Below are positions 28,608 to 38,510 of a stretch of 64,000 nucleotides of DNA, piece by piece (positions within the stretch are counted from its first letter, which is position 1; each line of letters starts with the position of its first letter). The stretch lies in the NCBI GenBank assembly GCA_947504725.1, contig CANNHN010000003.1, positions 1-64,000 of the forward strand. Direction: 5' to 3'. This DNA comes from Bacteroidota bacterium (GTDB lineage Bacteria; Bacteroidota; Bacteroidia; 2-12-FULL-35-15). Position numbers and translations under genes: made by a program. Under the pieces are notes generated by a model. The model ran no database searches. It saw only the letters and a program-made list of their open reading frames with translations, and had not been told where the DNA came from.

Positions 28608-30008
28608 TTAATAATTAGTTGTCGCAAGTGCCTCAAACATTGCTTTTGCTTTCAACAAACATTCTTCATATTCTAATTCTGCTTTCGCTTTATCCGTAAT
28701 CGCGCTTCCTACCATAAAAGATAAGTAGTTACTCTCTGAGTTATATAAAATACTTCTGATAACCACGTTGAAGTCGAAATCCCCTTCTGGCGAAATATAT
28801 CCAACCGCTCCGGAATATAAACCACGTTTAGTGCTTTCGTATTCTTCAATCAGTTTCATAGCACTGATTTTTGGTGCTCCAGTCATTGATCCCATCGGAA
28901 ACATACTCTTTAGTATCTCTGTAAAAGAAACTTTATTATCTATTTCGCAACTTATAGTTGATATCATTTGATGCACTTGCTTGAAAGAATAAATTCCAAA
29001 CAATTCATCTACTCTTACGCTTCCTTTTATTGCAATGCGTGATAAATCGTTTCTTACCAAGTCGACAATCATTACATTTTCGCTTCTCTCTTTTGTGTTG
29101 TTAAGTAATTCTTTCTTTAATTGTTCGTCTGTGTTTTTATCTTTAGAGCGCTTGATCGTTCCTTTAATTGGCTGTGAAATCAATGTATTGGAACTTTTTT
29201 GTAAAAATCGTTCAGGGCTGGCACACATTATATAGTGTTTTCCGAATTTACAATAAGCGGCAAATGGAGCTCCGGAAAGAGTATTCAATTTTTTGTAAAT
29301 TTCAGTAGTATTTATTTTAGCATTTTCTGCAAAAAATTCTTGACAAAAATTTACTTCATAAATATCCCCTTTGCGAATATGATTTTGTAATTTCTTTACA
29401 GAATGTATGTATTCTTCTTTCGTGATTTTAGATTGAATTTCTAAAGGTTTTTGATTTTTGTTTGTTGTTTCAGTGTTAATTGAAAATGCAAAATCGTATA
29501 TTTCTTTTACTTCTGATTCAGAAACAAATTTATCATCATATATGACGGAAATATTTTCATTTTCTATCTGTAAAACTACCTTCGGAGAAAAAAAGTGAAG
29601 TAGTGGAAATTCTAATTTGTCTGTGTTTCCTGAATGAAGTTGTTCAATCTCATTTTTTAAATCGTAGGTAAGATATCCAAAAAGCCAACCCTTATTTGAG
29701 TTACAAAATTGTTGTAATTCGGACAAACAAGTTTGTGAAGAGTAAATGCAAATTTCCTGTGTTGTACCAATAGCAATCAATTTAGAGGATGACAAATGTT
29801 TTTTATCATTTTCACTTTCATTTGAATCAAAAACACAAACACGATCAAATCGTTCATTCAGCCCATCAATATTGATAGTTTGGAGCATCGTTGAGCGTGT
29901 ATAGGTTTGTTTTTTTAGCACATGTAAAGATAGTTTTTCAAATTCAATTGACCGAACATCTTTGTTGGTCGATTTAAAGAAGTTCTTAGACCCCAATTTT
30001 TTTCCCAC
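28608..30008 (-). CDS. pabB: Aminodeoxychorismate synthase component I (PabB)
   Basis: Chorismate plus ammonia to 4-amino-4-deoxychorismate, for folate synthesis. 466 residues. The chorismate-binding domain occupies about 215-460, with YIHSVKKLQNHIRKGDIYEVNF, ASPERFL, PIKGTIKRS, LVRNDLSRIA, GSMTGAPKISAMKLIEEYE and RGLYSGAVGYI. The lysine in PIKGT is the residue that separates PabB from anthranilate synthase TrpE (PIAGT). The start shown is GTG at 30008; the first ~40 residues have little family likeness, and ATG 29888 is a possible later start. It is divergent from mraZ; no pabA or pabC is nearby. Confidence 0.85.
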   Translation of the reverse strand: MGKKLGSKNFFKSTNKDVRSIEFEKLSLHVLKKQTYTRSTMLQTINIDGLNERFDRVCVFDSNESENDKKHLSSSKLIAIGTTQEICIYSSQTCLSELQQFCNSNKGWLFGYLTYDLKNEIEQLHSGNTDKLEFPLLHFFSPKVVLQIENENISVIYDDKFVSESEVKEIYDFAFSINTETTNKNQKPLEIQSKITKEEYIHSVKKLQNHIRKGDIYEVNFCQEFFAENAKINTTEIYKKLNTLSGAPFAAYCKFGKHYIMCASPERFLQKSSNTLISQPIKGTIKRSKDKNTDEQLKKELLNNTKERSENVMIVDLVRNDLSRIAIKGSVRVDELFGIYSFKQVHQMISTISCEIDNKVSFTEILKSMFPMGSMTGAPKISAMKLIEEYESTKRGLYSGAVGYISPEGDFDFNVVIRSILYNSESNYLSFMVGSAITDKAKAELEYEECLLKAKAMFEALATTNY

Positions 30009-30159
30009 CTACCCAAAAAACCGTTTTTATTTTTTTTATCCATTTTATATACCTCTTTATTTAAGCCTATTTCAAGCAATTTAGTTGATTTTAATACGGC
30101 AAATAGTTTATTGAATTTTGAATCAATTCGATGTTCAAAAACAGAAAGTTTTCAACAAA

Positions 30160-30186
30160 GTGGGAAATTGTGGTAAAAAGTGGGAA
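30160..30186 (+). promoter_or_regulatory. MraZ operator: three 10-bp-spaced GTGG(G/T) repeats
   Basis: TGGGAAATTG at 30161, TGGTAAAAAG at 30171 and TGGGAAAATT at 30181 recur at exactly 10 bp, each preceded by G. MraZ proteins are known to bind such helically phased TGGG direct repeats upstream of their own gene and repress the dcw cluster. The array ends 39 bases before the mraZ ATG, covering the likely promoter region. Confidence 0.85.
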
Positions 30187-30225
30187 AATTGTTTTTATTT
30201 TTACAGCTTAAAGAACTAAACCGCA

Positions 30226-30705
30226 ATGAATAGCCTATTTGGAGTTTATGAATGTAATGCTGATGCGAAAGGGCGCGTAATGCTTCCTGTTGCCTTCAAG
30301 AAGCAGCTTACCAAAGAGCTGAAGGGTGGTTTTGTTATGAAGCGAAGCATTTTTAGCAAGTCGCTTGAGCTTTATCCAATGGCTACTTGGAATGAAATGG
30401 TGAAAGAGGTAAACAAGCTTAACAAGTTTGTGAAGAAAAATGTAGAGTTCATTCGCATGTTCAATTACGGTGTTGTTCCTGTTGATTTAGATGCTTCTGG
30501 ACGATTATTGATTTCGAAAGATATGATGTCGTTTGCAGGAATGAGCAAAAATATAGTTATGGCTGCTGCTGGTGATCGAATTGAAATGTGGGATAAAAAA
30601 GGCTACGAGAAATTTATAAATAACAGTACTGCAAACTTTGAAAAACTTGCTGAAGACGTAATGGGTGGTATTTCAAGTGGTCAGCCAGAAGAAGACAAAA
30701 AATAA
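30226..30705 (+). CDS. mraZ: Transcriptional regulator MraZ
   Basis: 159 residues, ring-forming DNA-binding protein with two AbrB-like swapped-hairpin domains. Both carry the DxxxR signature: DAKGRVMLP (about 14-22) and DASGRLLIS (about 90-98). It is the first gene of the dcw cluster and sits behind three phased GTGG repeats, so autoregulation is expected. The C-terminal tail is acidic and short. The next gene, rsmH, follows after 88 bases that include a GC-rich hairpin repeat. Confidence 0.93.
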   Translation: MNSLFGVYECNADAKGRVMLPVAFKKQLTKELKGGFVMKRSIFSKSLELYPMATWNEMVKEVNKLNKFVKKNVEFIRMFNYGVVPVDLDASGRLLISKDMMSFAGMSKNIVMAAAGDRIEMWDKKGYEKFINNSTANFEKLAEDVMGGISSGQPEEDKK

Positions 30706-30754
30706 TAATTGGTGATGATAAAGTGTAATTATTATCTGAATCATGAATTGAAAA

Positions 30755-30793
30755 ACTACCCTCTCCTTTGGAGAGGGATGAAGGGAGAGGTAG
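30755..30793. repeat. CCCTCTCC...GGAGAGGG hairpin repeat abutting the rsmH start
   Basis: ACCCTCTCCTTTGGAGAGGGATGAAGGGAGAGGTAG-type element: CCCTCTCC pairs with GGAGAGGG (8 bp, loop TTT and neighbours), followed by a second GGGAGAGG. It ends 1 base before the rsmH ATG at 30794. A relative lies at 52606-52645, beside lptE. Dispersed copies of this word are common in Bacteroidota intergenic DNA, to my knowledge. Confidence 0.7.
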
Positions 30794-31690
30794 ATGGAGT
30801 ATCATAATCCAGTTCTTTTAAAAGAATGTATTGAAGGCTTAAACATCAATCCTGCGGGAACTTATGTGGATGTGACATTTGGTGGTGGCGGACATTCCCG
30901 AGAAATTTTAAAGCATTTAACAACTGGAAAGTTATATGCTTTTGATCAGGATGACGATGCAGTGAAAAACAAAATTAATGATGAACGTTTTGTACTCATT
31001 AAACAGAATTTCAGATATCTGAAAAACTTTTTAAAAATGTACAATGCTCTTCCAATTGATGGTTTGTTAGCTGATTTAGGTGTTTCGTCACATCAATTTG
31101 ATGAAGCTGAACGAGGTTTTTCCATTCGCTTTAATGCGAAACTCGATATGAGAATGGATCAAAACGGAAAACAAACCGCTGCAGATGTTTTGAATGATTA
31201 TAGTGAAGAGGAATTGAAACGTGTTTTCAAATTGTATGGTGAAGTTGATAATGCTGGTTATTTGGCGTCAATCATTTTTCACAATAGAAAAGATAAACAC
31301 ATCGATACGGTGAACGATTTGAAAGTAATGATTACGAAGTGTGTAAAAAAAGGAAGAGAAAATCAGTATTACGCGCAAGTGTTTCAAGCATTAAGAATAG
31401 AAGTTAATAAGGAATTGGATGTTTTACAAGAATTGTTGACGCAAAGTTTAGAGGTTTTAAAGCCGGGAGGTAGATTGGTAGTGATATCCTACCACTCCTT
31501 AGAAGATAGATTAGTAAAGAATATTATGAGAAGTGGAAAGTTTGAAGGAGAAGTAGAGAAAGATTTTTTCGGAAATCAATTGACTCCTTTCAAGCAAATA
31601 ACAAAAAAACCAATAGTGCCTTCTGCAGAGGAAAATGAAATTAATAGCAGAGCAAGAAGTGCGAAATTAAGAATAGCCGAAAAAAAATAA
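30794..31690 (+). CDS. rsmH: 16S rRNA (cytosine(1402)-N4)-methyltransferase RsmH
   Basis: 298 residues, the usual length of RsmH (MraW). Seen: MEYHNPVLLKECIEGLN, the SAM loop YVDVTFGGGGHSREIL, FDQDDDAV, GLLADLGVSSHQFDEAERGFS, and VISYHSLEDRLVKN with EINSRARSAKLRIAEK at the end. It methylates C1402 in the decoding centre and is regularly second in dcw clusters. The start codon is immediately downstream of a hairpin repeat whose GGGAGAGG could serve as a ribosome-binding segment, unusual for Bacteroidota. Confidence 0.96.
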   Translation: MEYHNPVLLKECIEGLNINPAGTYVDVTFGGGGHSREILKHLTTGKLYAFDQDDDAVKNKINDERFVLIKQNFRYLKNFLKMYNALPIDGLLADLGVSSHQFDEAERGFSIRFNAKLDMRMDQNGKQTAADVLNDYSEEELKRVFKLYGEVDNAGYLASIIFHNRKDKHIDTVNDLKVMITKCVKKGRENQYYAQVFQALRIEVNKELDVLQELLTQSLEVLKPGGRLVVISYHSLEDRLVKNIMRSGKFEGEVEKDFFGNQLTPFKQITKKPIVPSAEENEINSRARSAKLRIAEKK

Positions 31691-31745
31691 TAGGCAATTA
31701 AGAAGTAAGCATTTAAATCGAATAAAAAATTGCCAACTGATAAAA

Positions 31746-32159
31746 ATGGGAAACAAGTTTAAAGAACAACCAAAAGTAGAAGAACCCAAATCTGAAAAAC
31801 CTATTAAGGAAAATAAGATTGTGCGTTCTGTTGCTAATGTTGTAAGTGGTAGTTTCCTTTCTCAAGAAGCTACGCTCAAAAAATTGCCCTTTGTTTTCTT
31901 TTTGTCATTTCTAGCTCTTTGTTACATCGCGAAAGGTTATTACGATGATGATCAAGTAAGAAAACATAATCGCTTAACAAACGATATTAAGGAATTCAGA
32001 ACTCAATATATAGTGGTAAAAGATTCTCTTGTCATATTAAGTAAACAAACAGAAGTGGCTAAAGCATTAGCTGCACAAGGAACAGGAATTAAGGAGTCGG
32101 TGGTGCCTCCTAAGAAAATACTAGTACAAACAGTTAAGACAAACTCAAAAGTAGATTAA
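31746..32159 (+). CDS. ftsL: FtsL-like division protein
   Basis: 137 residues: a charged N-terminal cytoplasmic part (about 1-50, EPKSEKPIKENK), a single transmembrane helix (LPFVFFLSFLALCYIAKGYY, about 55-74) and a periplasmic coiled-coil-like stretch. This is the form of FtsL-like proteins in Bacteroidota, and the place between rsmH and the class B PBP is the ftsL position of dcw clusters. FtsL links FtsQ/FtsB with FtsW/FtsI. Sequence similarity in this family is low; the call relies on topology and position. Its stop is 5 bases before the ftsI start. Confidence 0.78.
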   Translation: MGNKFKEQPKVEEPKSEKPIKENKIVRSVANVVSGSFLSQEATLKKLPFVFFLSFLALCYIAKGYYDDDQVRKHNRLTNDIKEFRTQYIVVKDSLVILSKQTEVAKALAAQGTGIKESVVPPKKILVQTVKTNSKVD

Positions 32160-32164
32160 GATCG

Positions 32165-34276
32165 TTGGAAGTTAAAAAAGACATACTGTGGCGTGTATAT
32201 CTCATATATTTTTTTATATGCCTTTTTGGTGTCGCTATTATTTCCAAAATTTTTATCATACAATTCTCTGAAGGTGAAGAGCTAAGGGCTCAAGCTGAAC
32301 GTTTCTCAACAAGGTTTTTTGATATTGAAGCAGTACGTGGCAACATCTATGATGCCAACGGAAGTTTGTTGGCTACTTCTTTGCCTTATTTCGAAGTTGG
32401 AATGGATGTGAATACTGAAGCGATTTCAGATGAATTATTTTTGGAGAATGTTGATTCGCTTTCACTGTGTTTAGCAAATTTATTTCCAGACAAATCGTAT
32501 AAAGAGTATAGGAAGTTATTGAAAAAAGCGCGTGATAGAAATGATAGATGGGTTGTTCTTCAAAGAAATGTTTCCTATACAGATTTGCAAAAAATGAAAA
32601 AATTTCCAATTCTACGAAGAGGAAAAAATCGTGGAGGATTTGTTTATCTGCAAACAAACAAGCGTGAACGACCATTTCAATTTCTTGCAGCTCGTACAAT
32701 TGGTAAAGTAAATGAAAATGGTACAGGAAAGTCTTATGGGTTAGAAGTAGCTTTTGATAGTGTTCTTCAAGGAAAAAGTGGGCAACGGTGGATGCAAAGA
32801 ATTGCAGGAAATGTATGGCGTCCAATTAACGATGAAAACGAGATTGATCCTGAAGATGGAAACGATATTGTTTCAACAATTGATATTAATGTTCAAGACG
32901 TTGCTGAAAATTCTTTAATGAATTCTTTAAAACTACATGGTGCTGATCATGGCTGTTTGGTTTTGATGGAAATAAAAACTGGTGAAATAAAGGCAATTGC
33001 AAATTTAAAACGCACAAAAGATTCTTCTTATGTGGAAAATTTAAATTATGCGATCGGTGTAGCTACTGTTCCGGGTTCCACTTTCAAATTACCATCATTA
33101 ATTGCTGTCATGGAAGATTTTAATGTGAGTTTGAATGAAGTGGTTGATATCGGTGATGGAGTTTGTTTTTATAGTAATAAACGTGTTGCCGATTCTCATC
33201 CACCACAAAAAAGTAAAATCACAGTTCAGGAAGTTTTTGAATTGTCTTCAAATGTTGGTGTAACAAAAATCATTTCGAGATACTACTCAAAAGATCCGAA
33301 AAAATATATTGACAGATTGTATAAGATGAATCTAAACGATCCATTGGATATACCAATTCCAGGAGAAGGCAAGCCATACATTAAAAATACGGATGATAAC
33401 AGCTGGTCTCAAATTTCATTACAATGGATTAGTTATGGTTATGAAACTCGAATTACTCCATTGCAAATTTTAAATTTTTATGCAGCAGTTGCAAACGATG
33501 GAAAAATGATGCGACCAATGTTTGTGAAAGAAATTCGTAAGCGCGGAAAAACAATAAAAACATTTGAACCAGAAGTAATCAATCCTGCTATTTGTTCGAA
33601 AGCAACAGTTGCTAAAGCTCGCACGATGATGGAAGGTGTTGTTACGAATGGCACTGCAAAAAGTTTAAAAGCCGCTGACTATCTAATTGCTGGAAAAACA
33701 GGGACAGCTCAAATGGGTATGGTGAATGGTAAAATGACTTACCAAGCTTCTTTCGTAGGATATTTTCCTGCTGATAATCCTAAGTATGCTTGCATTGTTG
33801 TGGTAAGTGCTCCAAGTGGCGATTCTTATTATGGTGGTGCTGTTGCAGGTCCTGTTTTTAAAGACGTAGCGGATAAAGTGTATTCAACCAGCCTGGAAAT
33901 TCATAAAGAAATCAATCATGTTCAACCTCAATACGCTCTTACTGCTCCGAAAGTTAAAAACGGATATCAAGAAGATATTGAAAATGTATTGACAACATTA
34001 AAAGTGAAAAATAATTCAGCTGATGAAAAATCTGAATGGGTTTTTACAACGAATGATTCACTTTCTGTTTCTCTTTCTTCTCGCGATCATGAAGCAGTTT
34101 TGAAAAGGGGTATAGTTCCAAATTTACTCGGTATGACTGCAAAAGATGTTCTGTATCTATTAGAAAATAATGGCATGAGAGTTAAGTTGATTGGTAGTGG
34201 TGCTGTTGCTGCGCAATCAATCTTAGCAGGGACTCCATTTGTTAAAGGCTCAAAAATCGTATTACAGTTGATTTAA
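32165..34276 (+). CDS. ftsI: Class B penicillin-binding protein (FtsI/PBP3 type) with a C-terminal PASTA domain
   Basis: Septal peptidoglycan transpeptidase. 703 residues: one N-terminal membrane helix (WRVYLIYFFICLFGVAII), a PBP dimerisation domain (about 50-230, VRGNIYDANGSLLAT), and the transpeptidase domain with SxxK in GSTFKLPS, SSN in ELSSNVGV and KTG in IAGKTGTAQMG. The C-terminal ~70 residues form a single PASTA domain (VPNLLGMTAKDVLYLLENNG). The start codon is TTG; no in-frame ATG precedes the membrane helix. It is 5 bases past ftsL and 5 before murE. Confidence 0.93.
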   Translation: MEVKKDILWRVYLIYFFICLFGVAIISKIFIIQFSEGEELRAQAERFSTRFFDIEAVRGNIYDANGSLLATSLPYFEVGMDVNTEAISDELFLENVDSLSLCLANLFPDKSYKEYRKLLKKARDRNDRWVVLQRNVSYTDLQKMKKFPILRRGKNRGGFVYLQTNKRERPFQFLAARTIGKVNENGTGKSYGLEVAFDSVLQGKSGQRWMQRIAGNVWRPINDENEIDPEDGNDIVSTIDINVQDVAENSLMNSLKLHGADHGCLVLMEIKTGEIKAIANLKRTKDSSYVENLNYAIGVATVPGSTFKLPSLIAVMEDFNVSLNEVVDIGDGVCFYSNKRVADSHPPQKSKITVQEVFELSSNVGVTKIISRYYSKDPKKYIDRLYKMNLNDPLDIPIPGEGKPYIKNTDDNSWSQISLQWISYGYETRITPLQILNFYAAVANDGKMMRPMFVKEIRKRGKTIKTFEPEVINPAICSKATVAKARTMMEGVVTNGTAKSLKAADYLIAGKTGTAQMGMVNGKMTYQASFVGYFPADNPKYACIVVVSAPSGDSYYGGAVAGPVFKDVADKVYSTSLEIHKEINHVQPQYALTAPKVKNGYQEDIENVLTTLKVKNNSADEKSEWVFTTNDSLSVSLSSRDHEAVLKRGIVPNLLGMTAKDVLYLLENNGMRVKLIGSGAVAAQSILAGTPFVKGSKIVLQLI

Positions 34277-34281
34277 AAAGG

Positions 34282-35745
34282 ATGAAATTATTAAAAGATA
34301 TATTATATAAAGCAGGAATCATTGAGGTGGTTGGTTCAACCAATGTGGCGATTACTGCCTTGACTTTTGATTCACGCAAGATTGAAAAGGATAGTTTGTT
34401 CGTAGCAATAAAAGGAACTCAAAACGATGGACATGTTTATATCAATGATGTCATCACAATGGGTTCGATCGCCATTTTGTGTGAAGAATTTCCTGCTGAA
34501 GTAAATGACAAAGTGACTTATGTAAAAGTAAAGGACACTTCAGCAGCATTGGGAATTATTGCTTCTAACTTTTATGATAATCCTTCAGAAAAATTAAAAC
34601 TGGTTGGCGTAACAGGTACAAATGGAAAAACGACAACCGTAACCTTGTTATTCAACTTATTTAAAAAATTAGGTTACAAAGTAGGATTGCTTTCTACTGT
34701 TAAAAATCAAATCAATAACGATGTACAAGTTGCAACGCATACTACTCCAGATGCAATTCAGTTAAACGCATTACTGAAACTAATGGTTGATAAAGGTTGT
34801 ACGCATTGCTTTATGGAAGTGAGCTCTCATGCTGTTGTTCAAAATCGTATTGCTGGCATTTATTTCACAGGAGGTGTATTTACAAATATTACTCATGATC
34901 ATTTAGATTACCATAAAACATTTGATGAATACATCAAAGCAAAAAAACGCTTCTTCGATTTGCTAAGTTCAAATGCATTTGCGCTAACAAATAGAGATGA
35001 TGTAAATGGGGAAGTGATGTTGCAAAATTCAAAAGCAGTTAGAAAAACATATTCACTGCGATCGATGGCGGATTATAAATGTAAAGTGGTTGAAAATCAA
35101 TTTAGCGGTTTGCTTTTGAATATTGATAATCAAGAAGTGTGGAGCAAATTAATCGGAAGTTTTAATGCGTATAATTTATTAGCAGTTTATGCAACAGCTC
35201 TTTTGTTGAAAGAAGATAAAATAAATGTGTTAACCACTTTAAGTTCATTAACATCTGTAGAAGGCCGTTTTCAATATGTCCGTACAGACGAAGGTGTGAT
35301 TGGAATTGTTGATTATGCACATACTCCTGATGCATTAGTAAATGTTTTGAAAACAATTATGGATATCCGAACAGGAAATGAACAAGTGATAACTGTAGTT
35401 GGATGTGGTGGAGATAGAGATTCAGCTAAGCGACCAATGATGGCAAAAATTGCTTGTGATTTAAGTAATAAAGTAATTCTTACTTCAGATAATCCGAGAA
35501 GCGAAAATCCAGATGAGATTATTAAGCAAATGCAAAAAGGAGTTGATGTAGTTAATAATAAAAAAACAATTTCTATTACAGATAGAAACGAAGCTATAAA
35601 AACAGCATGCTCTTATGCAAAGCCTGGTGATATTATTCTGGTTGCAGGAAAAGGGCATGAGAAGTATCAAGAAATAAAAGGAGTAAAGCATGATTTTGAC
35701 GACATGCAAGTGCTACAGGAAAACTTAAAGTTATTTGAAAAATAG
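34282..35745 (+). CDS. murE: UDP-MurNAc-tripeptide synthetase MurE
   Basis: Adds the third peptide residue to UDP-MurNAc-L-Ala-D-Glu. 487 residues with all Mur-ligase domains: N-terminal UDP-binding region (about 1-105, ITALTFDSRKIEKDSLFVAI), ATPase P-loop GTNGKTTTVTLLF, SSHAVVQNRI, HDHLDYHKTFDEY, and the C-terminal domain with VDYAHTPDAL. The motif DNPRSENPDEI, with Arg and Glu placed as in DNPR(x)E(x)P, marks meso-diaminopimelate as the added residue rather than lysine. No murF lies between murE and mraY. Confidence 0.96.
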   Translation: MKLLKDILYKAGIIEVVGSTNVAITALTFDSRKIEKDSLFVAIKGTQNDGHVYINDVITMGSIAILCEEFPAEVNDKVTYVKVKDTSAALGIIASNFYDNPSEKLKLVGVTGTNGKTTTVTLLFNLFKKLGYKVGLLSTVKNQINNDVQVATHTTPDAIQLNALLKLMVDKGCTHCFMEVSSHAVVQNRIAGIYFTGGVFTNITHDHLDYHKTFDEYIKAKKRFFDLLSSNAFALTNRDDVNGEVMLQNSKAVRKTYSLRSMADYKCKVVENQFSGLLLNIDNQEVWSKLIGSFNAYNLLAVYATALLLKEDKINVLTTLSSLTSVEGRFQYVRTDEGVIGIVDYAHTPDALVNVLKTIMDIRTGNEQVITVVGCGGDRDSAKRPMMAKIACDLSNKVILTSDNPRSENPDEIIKQMQKGVDVVNNKKTISITDRNEAIKTACSYAKPGDIILVAGKGHEKYQEIKGVKHDFDDMQVLQENLKLFEK

Positions 35746-35871
35746 GCGAGCGCTATTTAAATAAAGAATTAAAACTAATGCGTGCCTATTCAACACGACA
35801 AATTTTAAAAAATAAAAACGTGTTAAATAAGATCCGAAAACGATCAAATAAAATAAAAAAACAATAAAAGA

Positions 35872-37134
35872 ATGTTCTACTACTTATTCGATTTTTTAGA
35901 CAAACAATTTGATGTTCCTGGAGCAGGAGTATTTCAATACATCTCTTTTCGTGCTGCAATGGCATTGATTGTTTCGCTTTTGATTTCATTGGTGTTTGGA
36001 AAACGCATTATTAATTTACTACACAGAAAACAAGTTGGTGAAACTGTACGTGATTTAGGATTAACAGGACAATTGGAGAAAAAAGGGACACCAACAATGG
36101 GTGGATTAATTATTCTTTCTGCAATTGTGATTCCAACATTGTTGTTTGCTAAACTTCACAATGTATATATCATATTAATGTTGTTGTCAACTGTTTGGTT
36201 GGGTGCAATCGGATTTTTAGATGATTACATAAAAGTGTTCAAGAAAAACAAAGCAGGATTAGCAGGAAGGTTTAAAGTGTTAGGACAAATCGGATTAGGG
36301 CTTATTGTTGGAATCACTTTATACTGTAATGATGAAGTTGTGGTAAAAGAAAAAATATTTGCTGGGAAAATTCCAACAATGGATGTGATTAGTACTTCTC
36401 AGCAAAACACTCAAATAGCAGTTTATGCGGATGAGCCTATTAAGTCAATGAAAACGACCATTCCTTTCGTGAAAAATAATGAGTTCGATTATTCATCCGT
36501 GCTTTCATTTTTAGGAGATAATTATCAGAAATGGGCTTGGATTATTTTTATTCCGTTTGTCATAATTATTGTTACTGCAGTTTCAAATGGTGCAAATATT
36601 ACAGATGGTATTGATGGATTAGCAACCGGAACATCTGCTATTATTGGAGTAGTATTAGGAATACTTGCATACGTTTCTGGTAATACTGTTTTTGCGGATT
36701 ACCTGAATATAATGTATATCCCTAATTCTGGGGAGCTCGTAATTTTTATTGCTGCATTTGTTGGTGCATGTGTTGGTTTCTTGTGGTACAACTCTTTTCC
36801 TGCTCAAGTATTCATGGGCGATACAGGAAGTTTGGCGTTGGGTGGAATCATTGCTGTTTTTGCAATCGCTATTCGTAAGGAACTTCTTATTCCAATTTTA
36901 TGTGGTGTGTTCTTGGTGGAAAATCTTTCAGTAATGATGCAAGTAGCATACTTCAAACGAATGAAGAAAAAGTTCGGAATTGAATATGCACGTGAAAACC
37001 GACTTTTTAAAATGGCACCCCTACATCATCACTATCAAAAATTAGGAATGCATGAATCAAAAATTGTTTCTCGCTTCTGGATCATTGGAATTATGTTGGC
37101 GGTGTTGACTATTGTAACATTGAAATTAAGATAG
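35872..37134 (+). CDS. mraY: Phospho-MurNAc-pentapeptide transferase MraY
   Basis: Makes lipid I from UDP-MurNAc-pentapeptide and undecaprenyl phosphate. 420 residues, longer than E. coli MraY (360) because of a ~55-residue loop around 160-215 that is usual in Bacteroidota. Ten membrane helices are visible. Signatures: [52 protein letters not shown] and [12 protein letters not shown]. It ends one codon boundary before murD (TAG ATG), so the two are translated in close coupling. Confidence 0.97.
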   Translation: MFYYLFDFLDKQFDVPGAGVFQYISFRAAMALIVSLLISLVFGKRIINLLHRKQVGETVRDLGLTGQLEKKGTPTMGGLIILSAIVIPTLLFAKLHNVYIILMLLSTVWLGAIGFLDDYIKVFKKNKAGLAGRFKVLGQIGLGLIVGITLYCNDEVVVKEKIFAGKIPTMDVISTSQQNTQIAVYADEPIKSMKTTIPFVKNNEFDYSSVLSFLGDNYQKWAWIIFIPFVIIIVTAVSNGANITDGIDGLATGTSAIIGVVLGILAYVSGNTVFADYLNIMYIPNSGELVIFIAAFVGACVGFLWYNSFPAQVFMGDTGSLALGGIIAVFAIAIRKELLIPILCGVFLVENLSVMMQVAYFKRMKKKFGIEYARENRLFKMAPLHHHYQKLGMHESKIVSRFWIIGIMLAVLTIVTLKLR

Positions 37135-38475
37135 ATGAAGCGCTTAGTCATACTTGGTGGTGGCGAAAGTGGTGTGGGTACTGCTGTACTTGCACAAAAA
37201 AAAGGATTTGAAGTTTTTCTTTCAGATAAAGGAAAATTAAAAGAGAAGTACAAAGACGTTCTTTCAAAATATGGAATCAAGTGGGAAGAAGAAAAACATT
37301 CTGAAGACTTGATATTAAATGCAGATGAAGTGGTGAAGAGCCCCGGTATTCCCGACAAAGCTGATTTAATAATTGCTTTGAAAAACAAAGGAATTTCGGT
37401 GATATCAGAGATTGAATTTGCTGCGAGATATACCAATGCTAAAAAGATTTGTATCACAGGAAGTAATGGAAAAACAACAACAACATTGCTAACCTATCAC
37501 ATGATGCAAAAAGCTGGATTAAATGTCGGTTTGGCAGGAAATGTTGGAAAGAGTTTCGCAATGCAAGTCGCAGAAAACGACTTTGATTTTTATGTGTTAG
37601 AGTTGAGCAGTTTTCAATTGGATGGAATGTTTGAGTTTAAAGCAGATATCGCGATTCTCTTGAACATCACTCCTGATCACTTAGATAGATATGAGTATAA
37701 ATTAGAAAATTATGCAGATTCAAAATTTAGAATCATCCAGAATCAAACAGAATTGGATGCCTTCATTTATTGCATCGATGATGAAGTGACAATGAATACG
37801 ATTAAAACGAAAGATATTAAAGCAAAACACTATCCAATTTCTATCAAACAAGAATTAGAAATAGGAGCTTACTTAAAAGAAAACAATCAATTAATAATAA
37901 ATACAAATAACACTAATCCCTTATTTATGACAATTCAAGAACTAGCATTACAAGGAAAACACAACATCTACAACTCAATGGCTGCAGGTGTAACCGGTAA
38001 ACTAATTGACATCAGAAAAGAAACGATTCGCGAAAGCCTTTCTGATTTTCACAACATCGATCACAGACTGGAGTTGGTAGGAAATGTTCATGGAATCGAA
38101 TTTATTAATGATTCTAAAGCAACAAATGTTAATTCTACTTGGTATGCTTTAGAAAGTATGAATAATCCTGTTATTCTTATCCTTGGTGGAGTTGACAAAG
38201 GAAATGATTATTCTATGCTTACGGATTTAGTAAAATCTAAAGTGAAAGCAATTATTTGTTTGGGAACAGACAATAAAAAAATTATCAAAGCTTTCGGTGG
38301 ATTGGTTGAAACAATCCTTGAAGCTAAATCTGCAAAAGAAGCAGTTGCGCAGTCGTACAAAATTGGTAAAAAGGGAGATACCGTTTTGTTGTCACCAGCT
38401 TGTGCAAGTTTTGATATGTTTGAGAATTACGAAGATCGTGGAACGCAATTTAAACAAGCTGTTCGCGCACTTTAA
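37135..38475 (+). CDS. murD: UDP-MurNAc-L-alanine:D-glutamate ligase MurD
   Basis: 446 residues. N-terminal Rossmann domain with LGGGESGVGTAVLA, central ATPase with TGSNGKTTTTLLTYH, LELSSFQLD, LNITPDHLDRYE, and the C-terminal domain (about 305-446) with DHRLELV, FINDSKATNVNSTWYAL, LILGGVDKGNDY and LLSPACASFDMFENYEDRG. The Thr of ATN, Lys of VDKG, and Ser and Phe of SPACASFDMF are the positions that contact D-Glu in characterised MurD. It is complete, and directly precedes a free-standing copy of its own C-terminal domain. Confidence 0.96.
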   Translation: MKRLVILGGGESGVGTAVLAQKKGFEVFLSDKGKLKEKYKDVLSKYGIKWEEEKHSEDLILNADEVVKSPGIPDKADLIIALKNKGISVISEIEFAARYTNAKKICITGSNGKTTTTLLTYHMMQKAGLNVGLAGNVGKSFAMQVAENDFDFYVLELSSFQLDGMFEFKADIAILLNITPDHLDRYEYKLENYADSKFRIIQNQTELDAFIYCIDDEVTMNTIKTKDIKAKHYPISIKQELEIGAYLKENNQLIINTNNTNPLFMTIQELALQGKHNIYNSMAAGVTGKLIDIRKETIRESLSDFHNIDHRLELVGNVHGIEFINDSKATNVNSTWYALESMNNPVILILGGVDKGNDYSMLTDLVKSKVKAIICLGTDNKKIIKAFGGLVETILEAKSAKEAVAQSYKIGKKGDTVLLSPACASFDMFENYEDRGTQFKQAVRAL

Positions 38476-38510
38476 TTTTAATTGATTGGTGTTATTTAAA
38501 TTTTATAAAA

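Noticed and set aside
35746-35871. Missing murF expected between murE and mraY
   Set aside because: The 126-base gap is too small for a gene or remnant; absence of murF from this position is usual in Bacteroidota and is not treated as a finding.
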